Below are positions 7,165-14,575 of a DNA stretch of 28,027 nt, piece after piece. The notes under the pieces are model-generated. The model was given only the letters and a program-made list of their open reading frames with translations, searched no databases and was not told the origin of the DNA. The stretch's first letter is position 1. Each line of letters begins with the position of its first letter. Origin of the DNA: a virus. Location of the stretch: positions 1 through 28,027 of the IMG/VR virus record IMGVR_UViG_3300020477_000104. The stretch is one strand, 5' to 3'. The position numbers were made by a program, and so were the translations under genes.

Positions 7165-7455
7165 ATGGAAGCATTAATTTTAGCAATAGGAGCTAAAACA
7201 TGCTGCATTATGGCGTCGGGTGTAGGTGGAATGTGTAACTGGGCAGTTAATAAAACTATTAAATGGGTAGATCTGCTTTTAGCAGTTCTTGTTGGATGGA
7301 TAGCCGCGGAATTTTTTATTCCACCCATCATGAAGCATTTTGCATTAGATATAGTTTGGGGTCCGGCTATAGCATTTATAATAGGGTATTGTGGTATTAG
7401 ATTACTGCCTGTACTCGAGGAACGAGCTAAGGGGATGATTAGAGGAGGAAAGTAA
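7165..7455 (+). CDS. Holin-like small membrane protein
   Basis: The 96 residues contain hydrophobic segments at about 34-53 and 61-80, with a possible third at 2-22, and a charged C-terminal tail (LEERAKGMIRGGK). Size and topology fit a phage holin, which makes inner-membrane holes for lysis. AAAGGAAAAGGG precedes the ATG. Two N-terminal cysteines (13, 14) and a third at 24 are unusual. The spanin genes lie far away at 15159-16071 and no endolysin is adjacent, which weakens the holin call. An alternative is a membrane subunit of the exported complex encoded around it. Confidence 0.55.
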   Translation: MEALILAIGAKTCCIMASGVGGMCNWAVNKTIKWVDLLLAVLVGWIAAEFFIPPIMKHFALDIVWGPAIAFIIGYCGIRLLPVLEERAKGMIRGGK

Positions 7456-8015
7456 TGGCTGATGACGGCAAAACAGAAGTAGAGTTTGCCGGTGTCAAAT
7501 TTCGAGGTGGGAAGATATTCATAGTGGTTACAGCATTGACGACACTGGGAGGAGGTCTATTTGCAGGATTCGAATTCTACAAAGACTATATGAACATGCG
7601 CGCAAAAATTGAATCTTACACGGCCCCCGACCTGTCGGGCTTTGATAAGAAACTATCTGTATTACGCGCAGATATGAATGCATTGCAGAAGATTGAAAAG
7701 GTGATCGAAGATTCTGCTATACAGACTAGAGATGAGGCCAGAGTAATTAAGAACGATCTCAAGGGTGAGATTGTTCGTACAGAAAGGCTAGTTGAGAGTA
7801 TAGAACGAAGAGTGAAAGGTATACAAGATTCAACTCGTAAGATGATTGACAAGGAGAATGATCGTAACGATAAGATTAGAGAGCGTATTCAAACACGGAT
7901 GGATAATCTAGATGATACGTTGACTAATAAGATGAAGGCTCTTGAAAAGGATACGAACGACAAGATAAATAAAGCATTAAAGAATCCTTTATCAAAACTA
8001 CAAGGCGGTGGATAA
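7455..8015 (+). CDS. Membrane-anchored coiled-coil protein
   Basis: The 186 residues have one transmembrane segment at about 21-39, followed by a long charged helical region (about 60-175) with heptad-like patterning that should form a coiled coil. The C-terminus ends in a glycine run. The ATG shares its A with the holin-like gene stop (TAATG) and follows GGAGGAAAG, so the two are co-translated. It may bridge the inner membrane and the periplasm or cytoplasm as a structural rod. I do not recognise a named family. Confidence 0.7.
   Translation: MADDGKTEVEFAGVKFRGGKIFIVVTALTTLGGGLFAGFEFYKDYMNMRAKIESYTAPDLSGFDKKLSVLRADMNALQKIEKVIEDSAIQTRDEARVIKNDLKGEIVRTERLVESIERRVKGIQDSTRKMIDKENDRNDKIRERIQTRMDNLDDTLTNKMKALEKDTNDKINKALKNPLSKLQGGG
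7964..7971 (+). promoter_or_regulatory. Weak candidate late promoter GATAAATA
   Basis: GATAAATA lies inside the coiled-coil gene, 43 bases before the mini-gene at 8015. It fits NATAAATA but is within coding sequence, so it is only a candidate. Confidence 0.25.
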
Positions 8016-8107
8016 TGATTGAATCAATTGTATCAGCATGGAACTATATAACATATAGTTATCTAATCATGTATATTGATAAACAGACAATGGGATTTAT
8101 TTGCTAA
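8015..8107 (+). CDS. 30-residue peptide gene
   Basis: ATG at 8015 opens a 30-codon frame (starting MIESIVSAWNYITYSYLIMY) that closes at TAA 8105-8107. Both ends form TAATG overlaps, with the preceding coiled-coil gene and with the following membrane protein gene. That arrangement is what one expects of a genuine coupled gene. The peptide is hydrophobic and tyrosine-rich and may sit at a membrane. No homologue is recognised. It could instead be a translation-coupling leader with no function of its own. Confidence 0.45.
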   Translation: MIESIVSAWNYITYSYLIMYIDKQTMGFIC

Positions 8108-8301
8108 TGAAAATCGCGCTGCTGCAAGCAGTGGTTGTATTATTTCCTACTTATCTTGTCGCATATTTTACAGAGAAGATGGTATATACAATCCCTATGC
8201 TTGCAGCAGCTAGTTTTATAGCAGCATCATTAAAAAAAGAAGACATCCAACGTAAAGTGGAAGAAGACGGATTTAGAAAGGATGGAAAAGACGATGGTTG
8301 A
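8107..8301 (+). CDS. Small membrane protein
   Basis: Read from the ATG at 8107 (TAATG with the mini-gene), this gives 64 residues. Two hydrophobic segments are seen, about 3-20 and 26-42, followed by a charged tail (KKEDIQRKVEEDGFRKDGK). An in-frame TTG at 8101 is less likely. It completes a run of membrane proteins that starts at 7165. Possible roles include a holin or antiholin partner; nothing in the sequence decides this. Confidence 0.6.
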   Translation: MKIALLQAVVVLFPTYLVAYFTEKMVYTIPMLAAASFIAASLKKEDIQRKVEEDGFRKDGKDDG

Positions 8302-9088
8302 TTATGAAGTGCATGATGATTTGATAGATGATGAAATAAGAGAAAATGTTTACCAGTGGTCCTTGGATCAGAACTTCTATTGTAATCACAACAACATACC
8401 TCCAATTAAATACAAACCTAACCGAGATGGGATCCATTTGAATACGCCATGGTATGGCGATGTTGATCCTGAAGGTAAAATCAAAGACCAATTGCAGACT
8501 ACGATGTATCGAATTCCATGTGGATGGGATAACGATTCGTGCCATTTATCATCTAAGCCTGTATGGGAATTGTGGAAACTACTAAACGATAAGTTGTTTG
8601 ATAGTAAAGCAACTCTTGATGGTCCTGGTGAAGGCATATCGGGATCTAATATAAACCGCGAGAGAGAACCAGAAGATTGGGAACGGTTTGGTCTAAGTAA
8701 TGTGCATCAAATAGGTGCAATCAATAAAAGAGGGTGGACATCGTTCATCAATGCAAGGTGGGCTTCAAATAGCGGTGATCGCAACAATGCAGTAATCAAT
8801 AATGGGTTCGGTCAACGGATAGGTTTTATTCATAAAGACACGAGAAAGAATTGGGACAAAAAGCCAGGACGATTTGTAACTGTATTATTGAATCTTAATC
8901 CTGTATGGAAAGCCGATTGGATGGGAGAACTATTACTATTTGATGATGATTGGCCATCTGTCGTAATCCCTCACAAACCTGGCTCTGTTGTAGTGTTTGA
9001 TCATATGACAAGCCATAGGACACTGAAGCCTGCCATAACAGCGCCAGAGATGTCATATAAAGCAGCCTTCAGAGCTTCAATTTTATAA
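8294..9088 (+). CDS. 2OG-Fe(II) dioxygenase
   Basis: The 264 residues carry the 2-oxoglutarate/Fe(II) oxygenase signature: H180 and D182 in FIHKDTR, distal H241 in DHMTSHRTL after PHKPGSVVVF, and R260 in the last strand as the likely 2OG-binding residue. The reaction would be an O2-dependent hydroxylation; the substrate could be a protein residue, nucleotide or small molecule. AAGGA at 8278-8282 fits the ATG at 8294; an in-frame ATG at 8282 abuts that site and is less likely. Such oxygenases are common in marine T4-like phages. It ends in the late promoter that serves the next gene. Confidence 0.8.
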   Translation: MVDYEVHDDLIDDEIRENVYQWSLDQNFYCNHNNIPPIKYKPNRDGIHLNTPWYGDVDPEGKIKDQLQTTMYRIPCGWDNDSCHLSSKPVWELWKLLNDKLFDSKATLDGPGEGISGSNINREREPEDWERFGLSNVHQIGAINKRGWTSFINARWASNSGDRNNAVINNGFGQRIGFIHKDTRKNWDKKPGRFVTVLLNLNPVWKADWMGELLLFDDDWPSVVIPHKPGSVVVFDHMTSHRTLKPAITAPEMSYKAAFRASIL

Positions 9089-9091
9089 ATA
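9084..9091 (+). promoter_or_regulatory. T4-type late promoter TATAAATA
   Basis: A perfect TATAAATA overlaps the stop codon of the oxygenase gene, about 40 bases before the ATG at 9130. Exact identity to the T4 late consensus and the placement make this the best late promoter in the window. Confidence 0.8.
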
Positions 9092-9129
9092 ATTGAACAT
9101 AACAACCTGTTAGCTCGAGGGAAACCAGG

Positions 9130-11688
9130 ATGAAATCCGTTGTATTTACATTTGGGCGTATGAACCCGCCCACCGCAGGACACGCAAAGCTCGTGGAAAA
9201 AATGCGGAAAGAAGCCCGCACAAACCGGGCCGATGTAAAAATATACTTGTCTCATTCACAAGACAAGAAAAAGAATCCCCTCGACTATAAATCAAAAATA
9301 AAGCATGCCAAACGAGCATTTGGTAATCGCACCGTTGTTAATTCCCGATCTAAAAATGTGGGCCAAGTTGTCCAAGAATTAGATAAGAAATACGATAACT
9401 GTACTATGGTTGTCGGTAGCGATCGTGTGGATGAATTTAAGAAAATGCTTGAAACATATAACGGCAGGGATTGGAATTTCGATAAAGTTAAAGTGGTTAG
9501 TGCCGGAGACCGAGATCCGGACGGAGAAGGAGTATCAGGAATGTCAGCAACAAAAATGCGAGACTCTGCAGCTAAGGGTGATTTTAATACCTTCAAACGA
9601 GGTGTAGCGCCAGGCGTTGATGCAGATGCTTTATATGATGATGTTCGTAACGGAATGGAAATTATAGACATGGAAGATGAATTTCATGAAGAAGATATTT
9701 CCGATGAAGAATTAGATTTATTTGTTGAGTTTTTGGATTTAGAAGAACTTGATGAAGAGCTCGATTCTGATGACGAACTTGGATACTTGGAAGAAATGTT
9801 TGATGAAGCTCTTAGTTTCCAGCAACGTATTAAACGTGGACGACTAATGAGACGACTCGCACCAAGGATGAAACGATTACGTAAGATGCGTAAATTTAGA
9901 ATGGCCCCTAAAAGTCGCCTTGAATATAGAGCAAAGAAATCTGCAATTAATTTTATGCGTAAACGTTTAGCTGGTGATCGTGGTGCTAACTATAAAAATC
10001 TATCAATCGCTCAAAAAATATCTATCGATAAAATGTTAGATAAGCGCCGTGGTTCAGGTATACTAAAACGAATTGCAAGACGCCTTATGCCAAAAATTAG
10101 GAAAAAAGAAATGAACAGATTAAAATCCGTGCGCAAGGCACGCAGTCAAAAAGAACAAGCACTTGATCATTTCATTGCAATGCAGGAGCTCGAAGAAGCG
10201 CGCCGTGGACGACCTAAGAAAAATCCAACAGGCGACGAAGATGAAGGTATTGAAAACTTCATCATGCAGCTGCGTAAGGTAATATCGTTGCGAGGAATGA
10301 AACCAGTTGAGTTTGAAGATGGCAAAAAGGTTAAACTTACTGTTCCACAGGCTCAGGCAGCAATGTCGTTATACAATAAAGCCCGTACATCTATTGATAA
10401 AGGCCGGGTAATGAATCATATGGCAATGAGTAAGAAAGAATTTGATAATGCGTTAAAGGGTAAAAATCCGCCTAAGAAAATGAATCCTCTTACATTTAAG
10501 ATGGAAGGCGTCGAAGAAGCTACCCAGAAACCATATGTTTCTTCTGATAGGGACGGACATCATGTATTAGACGCGACCGGTAGTGTTCACAAATCATTTC
10601 CTAAAAATAGTGCTGGTATGAAAGCTGCTCAGCAACATATGAATAAGCATTACGATAAGCTTAAAGAAGGTGGAATGAAGCGAACGGCTTCTGGTGATGG
10701 TACAAAAACATTTAAGAAAAAACCAGTTAAAACAGATGAAGCCCCTCTACCACAAGGCCGCCCACGACCAGAACAATCTTGGGATAAGAAAGATGGATGG
10801 AAACATTTCGTCAAACAGAAAAAGAAAGCTGGTACTTCATCATCTGCTACATTAAATAATTCTGTTGATGAGGCAACAGTAAATACTAATAGCACACCTT
10901 TTCTAGATCTAATGCGTCTAATGGATAAAGCCATGAATGAAAAACCTGGCTCAAAGAACCAACAAAAATATACTAAGGAAATTGAAAAGGTTAAAAAATC
11001 ACTTGGCTTGAAAGAAGCTGCACCACTACCAACCGAAAAACAGCAGGCAGGTGCAGATAGAATTAAGGCTAATATTGTTAAGAAAAAAATACAACAGGCA
11101 GTGCAAGATGAAGATATCGAACGCGCTGCTGATCAAAAACGTGTTAAAATTAAAAAGCCTGACGGAACTTATGTATGGCAAAATCGTAAAGCTGCAATAG
11201 ATATTGGTAAAGGGAAAATGGAATCCCGAACACCAATTCCAAGTGCATTAAAAGATCGCCAGCAGGATCAGAAAGATCGCCTAGACAATCGCGAAAAACA
11301 AATGCGTGTTAGGCATCAGCGTCAGCGTAATAGAGCCGCAATGGCAAATGTAAGAAAAAAGAATGCTAGTGAGGCACTGGAAAAGAAAGCAAATGAAACC
11401 GGTATAAAATTATCGATTATCGAACAGATATATAATGATGGAGTTAGAATGCATGATCTGTCGTCAGATAAGACATCACAGCAAGTTGGATTCGATAGAG
11501 TTAATGCGTATATAGCGCAAGTAAAAGAAAATGAAATAGGAACAGCTGAATTGCGCGATAAGTACGCTTCAGAAACGCCGGGCCAGAATCCAGGTGGTAT
11601 TAAAGTAGCATTTAAAGATTACGTTCATAAACCAGAGATTGCCCCTACAGCACGGCAAATCCAGCAACAGGAGAAAAAGAATGGCTGA
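9130..11688 (+). CDS. Nucleotidyltransferase-fused putative inner-head polyprotein
   Basis: Residues 1-160 form a cytidylyltransferase-like domain: TFGRMNPPTAGH (H18) and VSGMSATKMR (135-144) match the nucleotide-binding motifs of that superfamily. Next comes an acidic stretch (about 181-226), then a very basic region (about 231-337), then lysine-rich sequence to 852. At E226, E356, E463, E537, E581 and E629 the next residue is Ala, and at five of six the -3 residue is hydrophobic. This resembles the T4 gp21 prohead-protease rule ([LI]xE before A or G). I infer a virion-internal polyprotein cut during head maturation. Late expression from TATAAATA agrees. The protease is not in this window. 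Confidence 0.7.
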   Translation: MKSVVFTFGRMNPPTAGHAKLVEKMRKEARTNRADVKIYLSHSQDKKKNPLDYKSKIKHAKRAFGNRTVVNSRSKNVGQVVQELDKKYDNCTMVVGSDRVDEFKKMLETYNGRDWNFDKVKVVSAGDRDPDGEGVSGMSATKMRDSAAKGDFNTFKRGVAPGVDADALYDDVRNGMEIIDMEDEFHEEDISDEELDLFVEFLDLEELDEELDSDDELGYLEEMFDEALSFQQRIKRGRLMRRLAPRMKRLRKMRKFRMAPKSRLEYRAKKSAINFMRKRLAGDRGANYKNLSIAQKISIDKMLDKRRGSGILKRIARRLMPKIRKKEMNRLKSVRKARSQKEQALDHFIAMQELEEARRGRPKKNPTGDEDEGIENFIMQLRKVISLRGMKPVEFEDGKKVKLTVPQAQAAMSLYNKARTSIDKGRVMNHMAMSKKEFDNALKGKNPPKKMNPLTFKMEGVEEATQKPYVSSDRDGHHVLDATGSVHKSFPKNSAGMKAAQQHMNKHYDKLKEGGMKRTASGDGTKTFKKKPVKTDEAPLPQGRPRPEQSWDKKDGWKHFVKQKKKAGTSSSATLNNSVDEATVNTNSTPFLDLMRLMDKAMNEKPGSKNQQKYTKEIEKVKKSLGLKEAAPLPTEKQQAGADRIKANIVKKKIQQAVQDEDIERAADQKRVKIKKPDGTYVWQNRKAAIDIGKGKMESRTPIPSALKDRQQDQKDRLDNREKQMRVRHQRQRNRAAMANVRKKNASEALEKKANETGIKLSIIEQIYNDGVRMHDLSSDKTSQQVGFDRVNAYIAQVKENEIGTAELRDKYASETPGQNPGGIKVAFKDYVHKPEIAPTARQIQQQEKKNG

Positions 11689-13021
11689 ATATAGATCACT
11701 AGAACATCAGATCCGGCTGATGAACGAGGCCAAAAAGCTGGATCCCGTAGACCCTGAAGAACTTAAAGGTAAGCACGACGATCGTGAAGATGGAGACATC
11801 GATAACGATGGCGATAAAGATAAATCCGATAAGTTCCTTCATAAGAAACGTAAGGCCATATCTAAAGCCGTTAAAGGCGATAAGGATAAAGAAGAAATAG
11901 ATATGGATCCTAAAATTGATGAGATAAATGCAAAGAATGCTCGCAAAGCCGATAAGACAGGTGGCGAAGATCCGATGCAGAAAATTAAAGAAGATGAAGA
12001 AGTTGAGGAGTCGATTAAAAAATTGGATGCGAAAGATAAGGATCTCATTAAGAAAGCAATGGGACCTAAAAAGGATGCTAATGTTAGGCCACTTATCAAG
12101 CTTGCTAAGATGAAAAAAGAAAGCTGGCGCGTAAGTAAAAAGACAAACGCATCTCATTACGATATGTTTTTAGAAGCTTTAGATGCTGAGGTTGAAGTAG
12201 AATTATTCGAAAAGACCAAAGAAGAAATTGTCAAAGCAATGAAAAAGAATTCGGACTTTGAAAAACGTTATGGCGATCGAGCCGATCAGGTTAGGCACGC
12301 CACGGCAACTAAATTAGCCACCGAAGAGATTGCGTGGGATATTATTAAAGAAAATCAAAAAGCTGGTTATTCCGGTAAGAAAGGACCATTGCCTAATCCA
12401 AGCCCATCAATGAATAAAGAGGCCGAATTACCTCGTCAATTGAAAGACAAGAAAAAAGAGATGATGGTTAAACACAAGAAATCCGGTGTTAAGGTAATTG
12501 ATAAAAAACAATGGCCTCAGCATAAAGCAATGGGTTATTTCCCTGCAGAAGAAACTGAAGTTGATGAATCAACTAAAGATTCTCATGACCATATCTATCC
12601 CAAGAAGCAGGCTATTAAATGGAAAGTTAAACCTCCTGCGGGTACTAAAAATGTTCATCCAGATTCACCGTACCTCAAGAAAGAGGAAACTGAAGTTGAT
12701 GAGGATTATAAAGAAAGTGTACAAGAAGGTACATGGCATTTACCTAAAGGCAATGACTTGATGAAGTTAAGGAAATTGATGAAAAAACCAATTCCTGTTG
12801 GTAATCAAGACAAAGTTGAACAGAAAAAGGCCGTCGATGATGTACCGATTGGGGATGATGAGTTGTATGATGATTACTATACATTGTACAAGAAAAAAGG
12901 TAAAAATGCAGATGCCCGCGATGTTATTAAGAAAGCAATGAAACGTCTTGGAATCAGAGAAGAGGTCGTTGCAGGTGATTTATATGCAGCCTTCATTTCT
13001 GACGAATTAAAGAATAAATAA
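11681..13021 (+). CDS. Charged putative inner-head protein with EF-hand-like loop
   Basis: Read from ATG 11681 (AGGAG at 11669-11673), this gives 446 residues and overlaps the previous gene by eight bases; a longer in-frame start at 11639 lacks support. Residues 39-50, DIDNDGDKDKSD, have the DxDxDG calcium-loop pattern of EF-hand or dockerin repeats. Most of the rest is Lys/Glu-rich. Possible processing sites with a hydrophobic residue at -3 follow E110 (VEE|S), E165 (FLE|A), E296 (VDE|S) and E349 (VQE|G). A 17-base direct repeat encodes ETEVDE twice, 45 residues apart. I recall similar DGD-loop proteins in cyanophages. A virion-internal or scaffold role is inferred. Confidence 0.7.
   Translation: MAEYRSLEHQIRLMNEAKKLDPVDPEELKGKHDDREDGDIDNDGDKDKSDKFLHKKRKAISKAVKGDKDKEEIDMDPKIDEINAKNARKADKTGGEDPMQKIKEDEEVEESIKKLDAKDKDLIKKAMGPKKDANVRPLIKLAKMKKESWRVSKKTNASHYDMFLEALDAEVEVELFEKTKEEIVKAMKKNSDFEKRYGDRADQVRHATATKLATEEIAWDIIKENQKAGYSGKKGPLPNPSPSMNKEAELPRQLKDKKKEMMVKHKKSGVKVIDKKQWPQHKAMGYFPAEETEVDESTKDSHDHIYPKKQAIKWKVKPPAGTKNVHPDSPYLKKEETEVDEDYKESVQEGTWHLPKGNDLMKLRKLMKKPIPVGNQDKVEQKKAVDDVPIGDDELYDDYYTLYKKKGKNADARDVIKKAMKRLGIREEVVAGDLYAAFISDELKNK
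12551..12702 (+). repeat. 17-base direct repeat, 135 bases apart
   Basis: GAAACTGAAGTTGATGA occurs exactly at 12551-12567 and 12686-12702. The 135-base spacing is 45 codons, so both copies encode ETEVDE in the same frame within the putative inner-head protein. Confidence 0.8.
13013..13020 (+). promoter_or_regulatory. Candidate late promoter AATAAATA
   Basis: AATAAATA spans the end of the previous gene and is followed by a second overlapping TAAATAATA. It lies about 70 bases before the virion gene at 13089 in the longest gap of the late region. It fits NATAAATA. Confidence 0.65.
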
Positions 13022-13088
13022 ATAATAACACTATTGAATCATTTTATTATGCCGAGTAGGAAAACCGAAAAGCGAAAAGGAGAAACCC

Positions 13089-13748
13089 ATGTGGGATTTT
13101 AGAAACGAAAGCACCCATCCCGCAGCAGGTGCGAACAATGCTGCAGGACGTATTGCTGGTTACCAGCCCTATTATTTCTTGGGCCGGGATAGCGACAATG
13201 CGTATAAGCGTAACGTCATTAAAACCGATAAAGGTTGGGTACGTCGTCAGACTAATTCTGGACGGATCCGCGACGAAGTTCTCGTTGCTGCTGGCAGCAA
13301 AGAATCTGGTGGAGTACCAGACGTTGCTCAGATCTATGTAAGTGGATCGCCAGTAGGTAATACGAACGCCAATGTATATGTTGTCTTCAATGAGCCTGTA
13401 CAGTTTGTAGGTGGTAATAGTGGTAACAACCTATCTATTACGATTGCTAATACAGCTGGCGGTAACCATGCCGTTGCTATTTGTAACAGTAACCCAGTGG
13501 CAAACCCAGCAATTAATGCTAATAACACTTTGGTCTTCGTATATAAGACACAAGGCGGAACAGCTGGTAGTGGTGCTGCTTCTGGTACATACCAAGTTAA
13601 TGCACAATCAATCACGGTTGTCGGTGGCGGAGCTTCGCTCTGTGCTTGGGGTAATACCGATGCTGGTTCTTCCAGACGTTTTGCTAATCTAGTAATCACC
13701 GGTGCAGTATCTAACAACATGAGCACTTGGACGGTTGCGAGCGCTTAA
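13089..13748 (+). CDS. Virion structural protein
   Basis: This 219-residue protein has an N-terminus (MWDFRNESTHPAAGANNAAG, then AGYQPYYFLGRDSDNAYKRN) that I recall from cyanophage and pelagiphage structural proteins. The rest is Gly, Asn, Ala and Val-rich with alternating hydrophobic residues, as in beta-rich head decoration or fibre proteins. There is no signal peptide. AAGGAG precedes the ATG and a late promoter lies at 13013-13020. The exact place in the virion cannot be read. Confidence in 'structural' is good; in subclass it is low. Confidence 0.7.
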   Translation: MWDFRNESTHPAAGANNAAGRIAGYQPYYFLGRDSDNAYKRNVIKTDKGWVRRQTNSGRIRDEVLVAAGSKESGGVPDVAQIYVSGSPVGNTNANVYVVFNEPVQFVGGNSGNNLSITIANTAGGNHAVAICNSNPVANPAINANNTLVFVYKTQGGTAGSGAASGTYQVNAQSITVVGGGASLCAWGNTDAGSSRRFANLVITGAVSNNMSTWTVASA

Positions 13749-13771
13749 TTTTAACGTAGGGGAGGCTTAAC

Positions 13772-14179
13772 ATGGCAGACCAAAAAGTAACACAGCTAAC
13801 GTCTCTGACGACGTCTGCGAGTGAGGATTTACTTTTGATCGTTGACGATCCGAATGGTACTCCTGCGTCTAAGAGCATTACGTTAAAAAATCTGTTTGGG
13901 GCAGTGCCGGCTAATACTGTTATTAACCGGCTTACTGTCAACGCCAATACTACATTGAATGGTAGCAATACAACTGTTACTGCCAATCTAAATAGTACAG
14001 GAGTAACAACTCTTAACCAATTGGTAGTAGCAAACAATGTAATGAGAATTTCGACTCGATCAACACCGAGTTCGAATACCGACACGGGAACACACGGACA
14101 GATTAAATTTGATACCGATAACATTTATGTTTGTGTAGCTAACAATATATGGAAGAAGGCAGCATTGAGTAGTTTCTAA
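13772..14179 (+). CDS. Virion protein with fibre-type C-terminus
   Basis: This 135-residue protein opens MADQKVTQLTSLTTSASEDL, a start I recall from structural proteins of marine T4-like phages. The middle is Asn/Thr-rich and beta-prone. The end, GQIKFDTDNIYVCVANNIWK, resembles the C-terminal motif (D-x-IYVC...W+) found at the tips of many phage fibre and appendage proteins. GGGGAGG is a strong ribosome site. It lies beside another virion gene, supporting a shared appendage or head decoration. Adhesion to the host is possible but unproven. Confidence 0.7.
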   Translation: MADQKVTQLTSLTTSASEDLLLIVDDPNGTPASKSITLKNLFGAVPANTVINRLTVNANTTLNGSNTTVTANLNSTGVTTLNQLVVANNVMRISTRSTPSSNTDTGTHGQIKFDTDNIYVCVANNIWKKAALSSF

Positions 14180-14182
14180 ATT

Positions 14183-14575
14183 ATGTTTGAAAATATTGAT
14201 GATTCCAATTTTAGTATGATCGCAATGAAGTTTTATGATAATCCACAGTGCATGGATCTCTTAGAATTTCAGGATGATTTGAACCGTATTAAGTATATTA
14301 AAAGACTTTTTCGAAGATACCGGGAAACTGGTGAATTGAAAGAACGCTTAATACTTAATCATCTTATTGTATTATACAATGTGTTTGAACCAACTGCTTG
14401 TACGAAAATGCTGGTTTTTAAGTTATATGAATACCTAGATTTCTTGAAGCCATTCTTGATTTATATAAATTACTGGCCAACACAAATTACTGGGATAGGT
14501 TTTGAAGGGATCACTGTTAAAGATGATGAGGTGGAACTTAATGCATTAATAGTCGAACGTCTGAGGGAAATCTAA
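14183..14575 (+). CDS. Conserved phage protein of unknown function
   Basis: This 130-residue protein is helical and rich in Leu, Tyr and Phe, with a core (GELKERLILNHLIVLYNVFE) that I recall as highly conserved among T4-like cyanophages. No catalytic motif or signal peptide is seen. It starts three bases after the previous stop with a weak ribosome site, so translation probably depends on the virion gene upstream. Neighbours suggest a structural or assembly role. Confidence 0.7.
   Translation: MFENIDDSNFSMIAMKFYDNPQCMDLLEFQDDLNRIKYIKRLFRRYRETGELKERLILNHLIVLYNVFEPTACTKMLVFKLYEYLDFLKPFLIYINYWPTQITGIGFEGITVKDDEVELNALIVERLREI

Noticed and set aside
13711-14124. 137-codon minus-strand frame opposite a virion gene
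   Set aside because: The product is Val/Leu-rich from antisense Asn/Thr codons, with no ribosome site; the + strand gene has a strong one.
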